Source: Streptomyces geranii (lineage in GTDB: Bacteria; Actinomycetota; Actinomycetes; Streptomycetales; Streptomycetaceae). Taken from it: a DNA stretch of 64,000 bases. The DNA lies in NCBI RefSeq assembly GCF_002954775.1, contig NZ_PJME01000033.1:1-64000 (forward strand), in the 5' to 3' direction. A program made the translations under genes and the position numbers. The notes under the pieces were generated by a model. The model was not told the origin of the DNA and made no database searches. It saw nothing but the letters and a program-made list of their open reading frames with translations. This document shows, piece after piece, positions 33,865-40,715 of the stretch (position 1 is the stretch's first letter; every line of letters begins with the position of its first letter).

Positions 33865-34494
33865 ATGCAAACGCCCCCGCCTCCCACCCCGCGCACCGAG
33901 CCCACCGACGCGGACGTCGAGGCCTTCGAACAGCAGCTGGGCCGCCCGCCGCGCGGGCTGCGCGCGATCGCGCACCGCTGCCCCTGCGGCCACCCGGACG
34001 TCGTCGAGACGGCACCCCGGCTGCCGGACGGCACGCCCTTCCCCACGACGTACTACCTGACGTGCCCGCGCGCCGCCTCGGCGATCGGCACGCTGGAGGC
34101 GAACGGCGTGATGAAGGAGATGACGGAACGTCTGGCGACGGATCCGGAGCTGGCGGCGGCGTACCGGGCCGCGCACGAGGACTACATCCGGCGCCGGGAC
34201 GAGATCGAGGTCCTGGAGAACTTCCCGAGCGCGGGCGGCATGCCGGACCGCGTGAAGTGCCTGCACGTCCTGGTGGGCCACTCGCTGGCGGCCGGCCCCG
34301 GGGTGAACCCGCTGGGCGACGAGGCGATCGAGATGCTGCCGGAGTGGTGGGCCAAGGGGCCGTGCGTGAAGCGCTCGGGTCCTCCGGAGGGGGAGGGGTG
34401 GGTGGTGCACGAGAGCGAGTCCGGCAACGGCTACTTCGCGTTCAGGCCATTGGATCCGTCGCCCTCGGTGGAGTCCGGGGAGGACGACAAGTGA
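33865..34494 (+). CDS. DUF501 family protein
   Basis: 209 aa. Typical DUF501 features: a GRPPRGL segment, RCPCGHPDVVETAPRLPDGTPFPT and YYLTCPRAASAIGTLEA near the N-terminus, and MPDRVKCLHVLVGHSLAAGPGVNPLGDEA in the middle. The conserved Cys and His (CPCGH, TCP, CLH, VGHSL) could bind metal, but no biochemical function is established. It forms a unit with divIC and ppx; its stop overlaps the ppx GTG by 4 bp. There is no signal peptide or membrane segment. Confidence 0.9.
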   Translation: MQTPPPPTPRTEPTDADVEAFEQQLGRPPRGLRAIAHRCPCGHPDVVETAPRLPDGTPFPTTYYLTCPRAASAIGTLEANGVMKEMTERLATDPELAAAYRAAHEDYIRRRDEIEVLENFPSAGGMPDRVKCLHVLVGHSLAAGPGVNPLGDEAIEMLPEWWAKGPCVKRSGPPEGEGWVVHESESGNGYFAFRPLDPSPSVESGEDDK

Positions 34495-35432
34495 CCCGTG
34501 TCGCCGCCATCGACTGCGGTACGAACTCGATCCGCCTCCTCGTCGCCGACGCGGACCCGGCGACCGGTGAACTCGTCGACCTGGACCGCCGGATGACCAT
34601 CGTCCGCCTCGGCCAGGGCGTCGACCGCACGGGACGGCTCGCCCCCGAGGCGCTGGAGCGGACCTTCGCGGCCTGCCGCGAGTACGCCGCCGTCATCAAG
34701 GAGCACGGCGCGGAGCGGGTGCGCTTCGTCGCGACGTCCGCCTCCCGGGACGCGGAGAACCGGGACGAGTTCGTACGAGGGGTGCTGGACATCCTGGGTG
34801 TCGAGCCCGAGGTCATCTCGGGCGAGCAGGAGGCCGAGTTCTCCTTCACCGGCGCCACCAGGGAACTGACGGGACGCGACGACCTCGCCCGGCCCTACCT
34901 CGTCGTCGACATCGGCGGCGGCTCGACCGAGTTCGTGGTCGGCGACGACCGGGTGCGCGGCGCGCGCTCCGTGGACATCGGCTGCGTACGGATGACCGAG
35001 CGGCATCTGGTGCGGGACGGGCAGGTCGTGGACCCGCCGGGGGAGGCGGAGATCGCCGCGATCCGCGCCGACATCGAGGCGGCCCTCGACATGGCCGCCG
35101 AGACGGTCCCGCTGGGCGAGGCACGCACCCTGGTCGGGCTGGCCGGGTCGGTCACCACGGTGTCGGCCATCGCGCAGAACCTGCCCGAGTACGACTCCGC
35201 GGCCATCCACCACTCCCGCGTCTCCTACGACCGCGTCCGCGAGATCACCGAGAGCCTCCTGCGCTCCACGCACGCCGAACGCGCTGCCATCCCCTCCATG
35301 CACCCCGGGCGCGTGGACGTGATCGGCGCGGGGGCGCTCGTACTGCTGTCGATCATGGAGCGGGTCGGGGCGACGGAGGTAGTGGTGTCGGAGCACGACA
35401 TCCTCGACGGGATCGGCTGGTCCCTGGCCTGA
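34491..35432 (+). CDS. ppx: Exopolyphosphatase Ppx/GppA
   Basis: 313 aa, the short actinobacterial form without a C-terminal HD domain. ASKHA-fold nucleotide/phosphate loops: VAAIDCGTNSIRLLVAD at the N-terminus, RFVATSASRDAENR, catalytic Glu in ISGEQEAEFSF, and VVDIGGGSTEFVVG. It hydrolyses terminal phosphate from polyphosphate or pppGpp, linking phosphate reserve and stringent response. GTG 34491 overlaps the DUF501 stop, so translation is coupled. Confidence 0.93.
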   Translation: MTRVAAIDCGTNSIRLLVADADPATGELVDLDRRMTIVRLGQGVDRTGRLAPEALERTFAACREYAAVIKEHGAERVRFVATSASRDAENRDEFVRGVLDILGVEPEVISGEQEAEFSFTGATRELTGRDDLARPYLVVDIGGGSTEFVVGDDRVRGARSVDIGCVRMTERHLVRDGQVVDPPGEAEIAAIRADIEAALDMAAETVPLGEARTLVGLAGSVTTVSAIAQNLPEYDSAAIHHSRVSYDRVREITESLLRSTHAERAAIPSMHPGRVDVIGAGALVLLSIMERVGATEVVVSEHDILDGIGWSLA

Positions 35433-35472
35433 CCGCCTACCGGTTGCGGCGCACGCCCCGCCGGTCGCCCAC

Positions 35473-35664
35473 CTAGACGACGAGGACGACGAGCAGCATG
35501 ACGTCGGCCGCCTCTTCCAGGGCCTCGAAATCGGCGATCGGCGCCAAGGCGGCCACCGGAGTGCCGTTGCGCGTGATGACCGTCGGGGTGCCTTCCTCGG
35601 CCAGGTCGATGCGCTCCGAGAGATGGGCGCGGGCTTCCCGGACGGTCACGGAGTCCTCGGTCAT
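35473..35664 (-). CDS. Orphan Phd/YefM-like antitoxin, C-terminally shortened
   Basis: 63 aa from ATG 35664. TVREARAHLSERIDLAEEGTPTVITRNGTPVAALAP is split by the usual Phd/YefM features: an N-terminal DNA-binding dimer that recognises its own promoter. The C-terminal toxin-binding helix is replaced by a short hydrophobic tail (MLLVVLVV), and there is no toxin gene downstream, where only about 40 bp remain before ppx. No ribosome site is evident. It is probably a decayed module or an orphan DNA-binding protein. Confidence 0.6.
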   Translation of the reverse strand: MTEDSVTVREARAHLSERIDLAEEGTPTVITRNGTPVAALAPIADFEALEEAADVMLLVVLVV

Positions 35665-35834
35665 GACACTGGCGAAGAGGGCAAGAAGGGAACCTGACCT
35701 GCGGTGACGTACCGCGAGTGAGCATGCAACGGGTCCGGAACCGTGACTCCCGACTTGTTGAAGCACCGAAGGCTCAACTCGATGAACGGGGTGATGCACG
35801 CTGGCTGCGTCGCCGTGATCACAGCGGCCCCAGG

Positions 35835-36569
35835 TTACGGCGCCAGCGCGGTGGCCACCCGGGCCGCGCGATCGGCTGGCAGCGCGAAGCGGTTGGAGGG
35901 GTTCCGGAAGGAGTATTCGCCGTTGTTGACCGAGAAGCCGTGCCCGGCTGTCGTCCAGCGTGCAGGACCGGGAGCCCCTTGGCCCTCCAGGAGAACAGAA
36001 GCGAGCGGCTCGGGGTCTTCGACGCTGGTGCGGGCACGTAGCGCGTCCGTCAGGCGGCCGACGGCGTTGTCGGGTACGTCGTCGTCGCCGAACGCAGGCA
36101 GCAGGAGCAGCAGGCGGGCATGGGGATCGGAGGTGCTGCCGCCGGGCAGCGTGTTGTCCGCGGCTGCAACGAGCTCGGGCCAGGACAGGCCCGGGCCCAT
36201 GAAATGGCCGTCGTCCCGGGCAAGGAGTTCGGCGCGGTCCCAGCCGCGGTGGTGGAGGAGGTAGTCGATGCCGGTGTCGTCTGTGAAAGTGCGGTAGACC
36301 ACGTGGAGATGGTGATCAGCGGTGAGCGGAACCGTGAAGGTCGGCCACTCTGCCCGTTCCCACAACCGCCGCTGGTAGTCGTCGGCTGCGTCGTAGTCCG
36401 CACCGAACAGCAGCTCTTCGCCCTCTTCGCTGTGGGCACAGGAGGAAAGGTGCCCCAGCCAGAACAAGGGCTCGTCCAGAAGCCCGGGCTGATGCGTCAG
36501 GGGGCCACCGTCGTAACCCGGTATCCGGACAGGACGCAGGTCTGCACTGTTCATCACGGTGGACATCAT
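35835..36569 (-). CDS. Hypothetical protein
   Basis: About 244 aa from ATG 36569; ATGs at 36566 and 36554 are alternatives and no strong ribosome site distinguishes them. The sequence is acidic, rich in Asp/Trp/His, with segments LVYRTFTDDTGIDYLLHH-like and SWPELVAAADNT, and ends in a conserved-looking HGFSVNNGEYSF. No transmembrane segment or known motif. It lies 77 bp after the phosphotransferase gene on the same strand, so the two are likely co-transcribed. It is reminiscent of cytoplasmic immunity or housekeeping proteins, but no function can be assigned. Confidence 0.65.
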   Translation of the reverse strand: MMSTVMNSADLRPVRIPGYDGGPLTHQPGLLDEPLFWLGHLSSCAHSEEGEELLFGADYDAADDYQRRLWERAEWPTFTVPLTADHHLHVVYRTFTDDTGIDYLLHHRGWDRAELLARDDGHFMGPGLSWPELVAAADNTLPGGSTSDPHARLLLLLPAFGDDDVPDNAVGRLTDALRARTSVEDPEPLASVLLEGQGAPGPARWTTAGHGFSVNNGEYSFRNPSNRFALPADRAARVATALAP

Positions 36570-36646
36570 GCCGCCCAGGCCCCGTACCTTTCCGGTCGGG
36601 CCGTACCAGCAGATCCTCGCGGGGCAGCCCTTGGAAAGGTGCAGTT

Positions 36647-37456
36647 CTACGCGGACGGTACGGCCTGGCGATGTGTAGCCCACGTTCGGGCTGCGGCCGT
36701 CAGGGTGGCCCTGTGAGGTATCGGGCGGGTGCGTTCCCAGTTTTCCCACGCGGTGTAGACGGTGCGCGCGAAGGTGGTGATGGTGGCAGGGTCGGCTGCT
36801 CGGTACACGGGGACCTGCCGGGCGAGCGTCTCGGCCTGTTCTGGTGTGTGGCCGGCGGAGATGAGTCGGGGCACCGTCAGTGCCGTGTCTGCCCATGCGG
36901 GGGCGGGGCAGGAAAGGGCCCAGTCCAGTAGCAGCAGTTCGCCGCCGAGGGTCCTCAGCATGTTGTGCGGGGACCTGTCCGTGTGGGCGAGCCCTCTGCC
37001 TTGCAGCCCGGGCGGCACGTCCTCGGGCAGAAACTCGGTCCACCGTGTGTGCAGCGGTTTCTTGTTCAAATCCTCGGGCCATGGCTCCCGGGACATGACG
37101 GTCAGCGTGCGCAGCAGAGGGGCGAGATCGTCGGAGCCTGGAGTCAGGTCGGGGTGTCGCCCCTCGATGTACTCGTACCCGTAGAGCGTCCACCCGCCGG
37201 CCTCGGCCTCCCACAGCACGCGGGGGGCGAGGGGGGCGCATCGTGTGACCCGCGCCTCGTGGCGGTACACCCATGCCTGTGGGTCGTCGTGACGAGTGCC
37301 CTTGATGAACGCTCGTCCCGCTGATGTGTGGACAGTGCAGGCGAGCCGGGACATGACGCCGTGCGGCGCGGTCTCGGCCGTCTCGACCGGGCCTGTGTGG
37401 CGCTCGACGGCGGCCCGGGTCGTTGCCGGTAGGTCGTGCCATTCGATGCGGTCCAC
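36647..37456 (-). CDS. APH-fold phosphotransferase
   Basis: 269 aa from GTG 37456, with AGGAG at about 37464-37468. The aminoglycoside-phosphotransferase/choline-kinase fold is shown by catalytic GLAHTDRSPHNML (HxDxxxxN) and the downstream metal-binding Asp in LLLDWALSCPAP. The N-terminal lobe has AFIKGT with the ATP-binding Lys. The acceptor (drug, choline, homoserine or a peptide) cannot be deduced. The frame is open without a stop back to the start of the small gene at 37828, but sequence in between is out-of-frame in character. Confidence 0.82.
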   Translation of the reverse strand: MDRIEWHDLPATTRAAVERHTGPVETAETAPHGVMSRLACTVHTSAGRAFIKGTRHDDPQAWVYRHEARVTRCAPLAPRVLWEAEAGGWTLYGYEYIEGRHPDLTPGSDDLAPLLRTLTVMSREPWPEDLNKKPLHTRWTEFLPEDVPPGLQGRGLAHTDRSPHNMLRTLGGELLLLDWALSCPAPAWADTALTVPRLISAGHTPEQAETLARQVPVYRAADPATITTFARTVYTAWENWERTRPIPHRATLTAAARTWATHRQAVPSA

Positions 37457-37548
37457 CCGCGGTCTCCTGCGTGGTCGAGCGAAACGGGGTCGGCCCCCGA
37501 CCTGGCCACAGCGTGGCACAGACCGAGAACCGACAGGGTTGGGAACCG

Positions 37549-37828
37549 CTACGGGTGGTTCGGGCTGTCCGAGCAGTTCGCGTGACACTGCGAGCAGTCG
37601 GCGAGGTCCAGCTCGGGCCAGAACTCCATGTCGATCTCGTACCCGGCGAGGGTGATCGAGTCGACGGTCAGCGCACGCAGTGCCTTGCCGCCGCCGTGCT
37701 CCTCCTTGTCGAGGAATCCGGGCTGGTGGTGCAGGAAGCGGCCGAACCGCTGCTCGCTGGGTTGCCCGCATCTCCGCGCTGAGCAGTGTTCGTGCGTCGG
37801 TTGCGGGGTGTTTCTGCATCGTGGTCAC
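37549..37828 (-). pseudogene. Small Cys-rich gene with a +1 frameshift
   Basis: A GTG at 37828 with GGAGG upstream starts MTTMQKHPATDARTLLSAEM. From about 37765 the protein-like sequence continues in the next frame as QRFGRFLHHQPGFLDKEEHG, then DSITLAGYEIDMEFWPELDL, and ends DCSQCHANCSDSPNHP with TAG at 37549-37551. Removal of one base near 37755-37765 restores a 92-codon gene. The second frame has no start of its own. The three Cys in the last 16 residues are distinctive. It is either a recent pseudogene, a sequencing error or programmed frameshifting. It precedes the phosphotransferase on the same strand. Confidence 0.5.
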
Positions 37829-38012
37829 GTGCTTGCCTCCGTGGCTGGTGGATGGTTGCTTGCACCTGCTGACCGCCCCGCCCGCTTTCGGCCTTGCTCC
37901 TGCCTGGTGGACGGGGCGGGGCTTCAGGCCCTTTACGCTCGACTTTCGGCGGGTCGGCCCGGGGTCTGTCCCCTTTCGGGGCGGCCCGTTCTCCTGACGC
38001 GTGATGAGCAGG

Positions 38013-38222
38013 TCAGACGTGGTACGTCGTGCCCCAGCGCATCGTGCCGGGCTCGAAACACGCGCGTACGTGCGCGTCGATGTCTGCTTTTCCGGTCCCA
38101 GCGGTCAGCGGCTCGAACAAGACCAGGACGCGGACAGGTCCGCCGGCCTCGACCACGTCCAGCCACGACCGCGCGGCGGGCAGTTGTGTGGGCGCCCGGG
38201 AGTACATAGCCGCGGTACACAC
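38013..38222 (-). CDS. Small hypothetical protein
   Basis: 69 aa from GTG 38222 to TGA 38013. The C-terminal part looks genuine (PVRVLVLFEPLTAG, DIDAHVRACFEPGTMRWG), with a strong Streptomyces codon pattern. The region just upstream (38223-38286) has protein-like sequence in another frame (AFVAGIGLGTGVYRGYV), so the start may lie there and the gene be frameshifted. It follows the anti-sigma-like ATPase on the same strand, a pairing I have the impression is common in Streptomyces. No family known. Confidence 0.45.
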   Translation of the reverse strand: MCTAAMYSRAPTQLPAARSWLDVVEAGGPVRVLVLFEPLTAGTGKADIDAHVRACFEPGTMRWGTTYHV

Positions 38223-38286
38223 CGGTCCCCAGGCCGATACCGGCGACGAACGCGGGGCTGGGTGATGCGGGTTGCCTCGGGCACGG

Positions 38287-38751
38287 TCACAGGGCCGTCA
38301 CCTCCGCCCACACGGCCTTGCCCATGGGGATGTCGGTCACGCCCCACCGATGGCACAGGAAGTCAAGGATGAGCAGGCCGCGCCCTCGGTCGCGCAGGTC
38401 GGATTCTGGCCGTACGCGAGGGTGGCGCCGGACAGGGTCGTGTACCTCGACGCGGGTTCGGCCGTCGGCTGCGTCGATCACGACGCGTACGAGGTCATCG
38501 GGCTCGGTGCCGTACCGGAGGGAGTTGGTCACCAGCTCGCACGTGACCAGTACGACGGTCTCGACGTGGTCCTTGCTTGCCTCCGGCACGTGGTGACCGA
38601 CGTACTCACGTACGAACCTGCGGGCTGCTCCTGCTGATTCGGGCTGGCTCGCCAGCAACAGGATCGCTGGCGGGCCGACTTGAGGTTCGGTGTGGACCGT
38701 ACGGCGTACTTGCTCGCCCGTGCCGGACACGTGTTCCTCGGTCGTGGTCAA
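38287..38751 (-). CDS. RsbW-like ATP-binding protein (anti-sigma kinase type)
   Basis: 154 aa from TTG 38751, which has a strong AGGAGG at 38756-38763; the frame is open to 38952 but that region lacks a ribosome site. A HATPase_c_2 domain: N-box VLVTCELVTNSLRYG with Glu and Asn for Mg-ATP, G1-box VEVHDPV, and G2 DRGRGLLILDFLCHRWGV. Streptomyces encodes dozens of these short kinases, some of which bind sigma factors; partners are not adjacent. It is divergent from the TPR regulator at 38880. Confidence 0.8.
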   Translation of the reverse strand: MTTTEEHVSGTGEQVRRTVHTEPQVGPPAILLLASQPESAGAARRFVREYVGHHVPEASKDHVETVVLVTCELVTNSLRYGTEPDDLVRVVIDAADGRTRVEVHDPVRRHPRVRPESDLRDRGRGLLILDFLCHRWGVTDIPMGKAVWAEVTAL

Positions 38752-38879
38752 ACCAGGCCTCCTAGTAGGCCGAGATCGTGCGACGTTCAGTGAAGAGGTA
38801 ACCACTCGGTCACCCTCCGCAGGTACCGTTGGAGGCCGAGGGGAACGTGAACGCCATGAATGTCGTCGGGAGATGAGGC

Positions 38880-40229
38880 ATGGCCAGGAACAAGCGCACG
38901 CCCAACCCTGCTCTTGCGGGGTTACTCGACCAGGCGAAATTGACTCGGACACAGCTCGCTCAGCGTGTGAACCGCCTTGGCGTACAAGCAGGATTGGATC
39001 TCCACCACAGCCAATCCACGGGTTCGCACTGGATCGCCGGGGTGCGTCCGAAGCCCGAGGCCAGGGCCCTGGTTGTCGAGGTGCTCTCGGCGCAGTTGGG
39101 CCGGCCCGTCACCCATGCCGAAGCAGGGCTCACACCCGCCCCGTCAGTTCTGAGGTCCGAACAGGCTGACACTGTCGAGGAGTTGATAGAACTCGGAAGG
39201 GCGGACATGGGCCCATCACGGCGTGGCCTGCTCGCTGTAGGCGTGTTCTCGGCGGCCCTTGCTGTTCCTGGCTTCTCCAGCCCCGCGCATGCCGCGGATC
39301 AGCCGGTCAGCCCCGGCAAAAGGACCGTCCGTGTCGGTGCCTCCCAGGTCGCGGCGGTGCGCACCATGACGGAGCGCATCGCGGACATCCTCGACGAACT
39401 CGGCGCGGGGCACGCCCGGCCCATGGCTGCCGCGTTCCTCGTCAACACGGTGGGGCCGTGGCTGCGGGCTCAGGCGAGCGAACAGGTACGCCTCGACATG
39501 CTCGCCGCCGCATCCGACCTGACGTATCTGACTGGGTGGATGGCCATGTACGAAAAGGCCCATGGCCTTGGCCAGACCTACTACGTCAAGGCGTTGAAGC
39601 TGGCGAACGAGGCGCAGGACCACGTGACCTACTGCCGAACGCTGCGCGGCATGAGCTTGCAGGCATCCAATCTCGGCCACGGACGAAAGTCGCTGGAGCT
39701 TGCCGACTCGGCGGCGGAGGCCGCACCGGCTGCGGGGCCGCGCCTGGTGGCGTTCCTGCGCGGACAGCAGGCACACGCGGCGAGCATGGTCGGCGATCGG
39801 GACATGGCGCACAGCCGGTTGAGGGAGGCCGAAGCCGCACTGTCCCAGGCGGACGACCGCCGGGACGCGATCGGCGGGTACGACCGGACGGCGTGGCTGT
39901 TTCACCTCTCTCATGTGCTGTACGAGGAGCGCGATCTACCCGGCAGCATCAAGGCTCTGCAGCAGTCGATCAAGGTGCAACCGAAGGTGGAGCGGCAAGG
40001 CCGCGTGCACTCGTACGCACTGTTGGCACAACGGCAGTACGGGTACGGGCATCTCGACGCGTCGTGCGAGTCGTGGGGGCGCTTTCTGGACGAGTACGAG
40101 CACGTCTCATCGGCCCGCGGCGACGACCACTTCGAGACGATGCGCGCGCAGTTGCGGAGGAACGTGACGGCGCGGCCGGTTCGGGAACTGGTCGGACGCG
40201 CGCGGGAGGTCGCGGCGCTGAAAGGCTGA
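38880..40229 (+). CDS. HTH/TPR regulator-like protein with internal hydrophobic segment
   Basis: 449 aa. An N-terminal helix-turn-helix-like segment (LLDQAKLTRTQLAQRVNRLG, about 15-60) is followed by the arginine pair and hydrophobic stretch RRGLLAVGVFSAALAVPG (about 114-131) ending near PAHAADQ, resembling a Tat-type signal placed internally. The rest is TPR-like helix pairs (about 165-430). This architecture is widespread in Streptomyces as 'Tat pathway signal/transcriptional regulator' proteins of unknown role, often beside RsbW-like ATPases as here. ATG 38880 follows GGGAGATGAGG. Confidence 0.78.
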   Translation: MARNKRTPNPALAGLLDQAKLTRTQLAQRVNRLGVQAGLDLHHSQSTGSHWIAGVRPKPEARALVVEVLSAQLGRPVTHAEAGLTPAPSVLRSEQADTVEELIELGRADMGPSRRGLLAVGVFSAALAVPGFSSPAHAADQPVSPGKRTVRVGASQVAAVRTMTERIADILDELGAGHARPMAAAFLVNTVGPWLRAQASEQVRLDMLAAASDLTYLTGWMAMYEKAHGLGQTYYVKALKLANEAQDHVTYCRTLRGMSLQASNLGHGRKSLELADSAAEAAPAAGPRLVAFLRGQQAHAASMVGDRDMAHSRLREAEAALSQADDRRDAIGGYDRTAWLFHLSHVLYEERDLPGSIKALQQSIKVQPKVERQGRVHSYALLAQRQYGYGHLDASCESWGRFLDEYEHVSSARGDDHFETMRAQLRRNVTARPVRELVGRAREVAALKG

Positions 40230-40558
40230 CGGCTGCACGCGCTGAAGGCACAGCTGCGCCCCTGCTCCGGCATGGGCGCATCTCTGTCGGCCCTCGGGCG
40301 AGTTGTCATACAGGCAGAGCGAAGCTGAGAGGCCGGATGTTTCTGCTGAGCCCCCTGAGCGTGGTGATCAGCTGCTTGTGCTTGCGTCGTGCCGCACGTC
40401 GCTGATCGCCGACCGGGCCCCATGCGGCAGGGCGTGAGGACGAGGCAACCGTTTGTGGGACGCGGGAAAGCGGCTGAAGAGCTGGCGTAATGCGCCGTTA
40501 GAATCCGGTTCGGACCCCGTTGTCGCTGGTCGGACGGTGCGTGGCCGTCGTATTCGAA

Positions 40559-40592
40559 TTGATTGGTGGGCCGGATCGGGGCTGCCAATCAA
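40559..40592. promoter_or_regulatory. 8-bp inverted repeat TTGATTGG/CCAATCAA
   Basis: TTGATTGG (40559-40566) and CCAATCAA (40585-40592), an 18-bp spacer, about 125 bp before the nSTAND start, within an AT-richer window. Candidate operator. Confidence 0.5.
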
Positions 40593-40626
40593 CTCTTCCG
40601 CCGCTGGACTTGAGGAGCACAGGGGC

Positions 40627-40667
40627 GGTGTCCCACGTTCCGCACAGGGGAGGGAACGTGGGACACC
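40627..40667. promoter_or_regulatory. Perfect 15-bp inverted repeat before the nSTAND gene
   Basis: GGTGTCCCACGTTCC (40627-40641) and GGAACGTGGGACACC (40653-40667) with an 11-bp loop, ending 48 bp before the start at 40716. A further ACGTGGGA follows at about 40671. It could be an operator, a terminator of upstream transcription or an attenuator in the leader. Confidence 0.7.
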
Positions 40668-40715
40668 GTTACGTGGGATCCGTAGGTCAGTAGGTTCGTG
40701 GGGGAGTGAAGCCGG

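Larger units (their letters stand above)
40230..40715. other. 486-bp intergenic region before the nSTAND gene
   Basis: No gene supported. It contains a -10-like TAGAAT (40499-40504) and two perfect inverted repeats (40559-40592 and 40627-40667) described separately, with locally lower GC around 40545-40600. Confidence 0.6.

Noticed and set aside
37456..37549. Lanthipeptide-like (class V) cluster around the phosphotransferase
   Set aside because: Only an APH-fold kinase and a frameshifted short gene are present; no HopA1-like lyase, dehydrogenase, protease or transporter.
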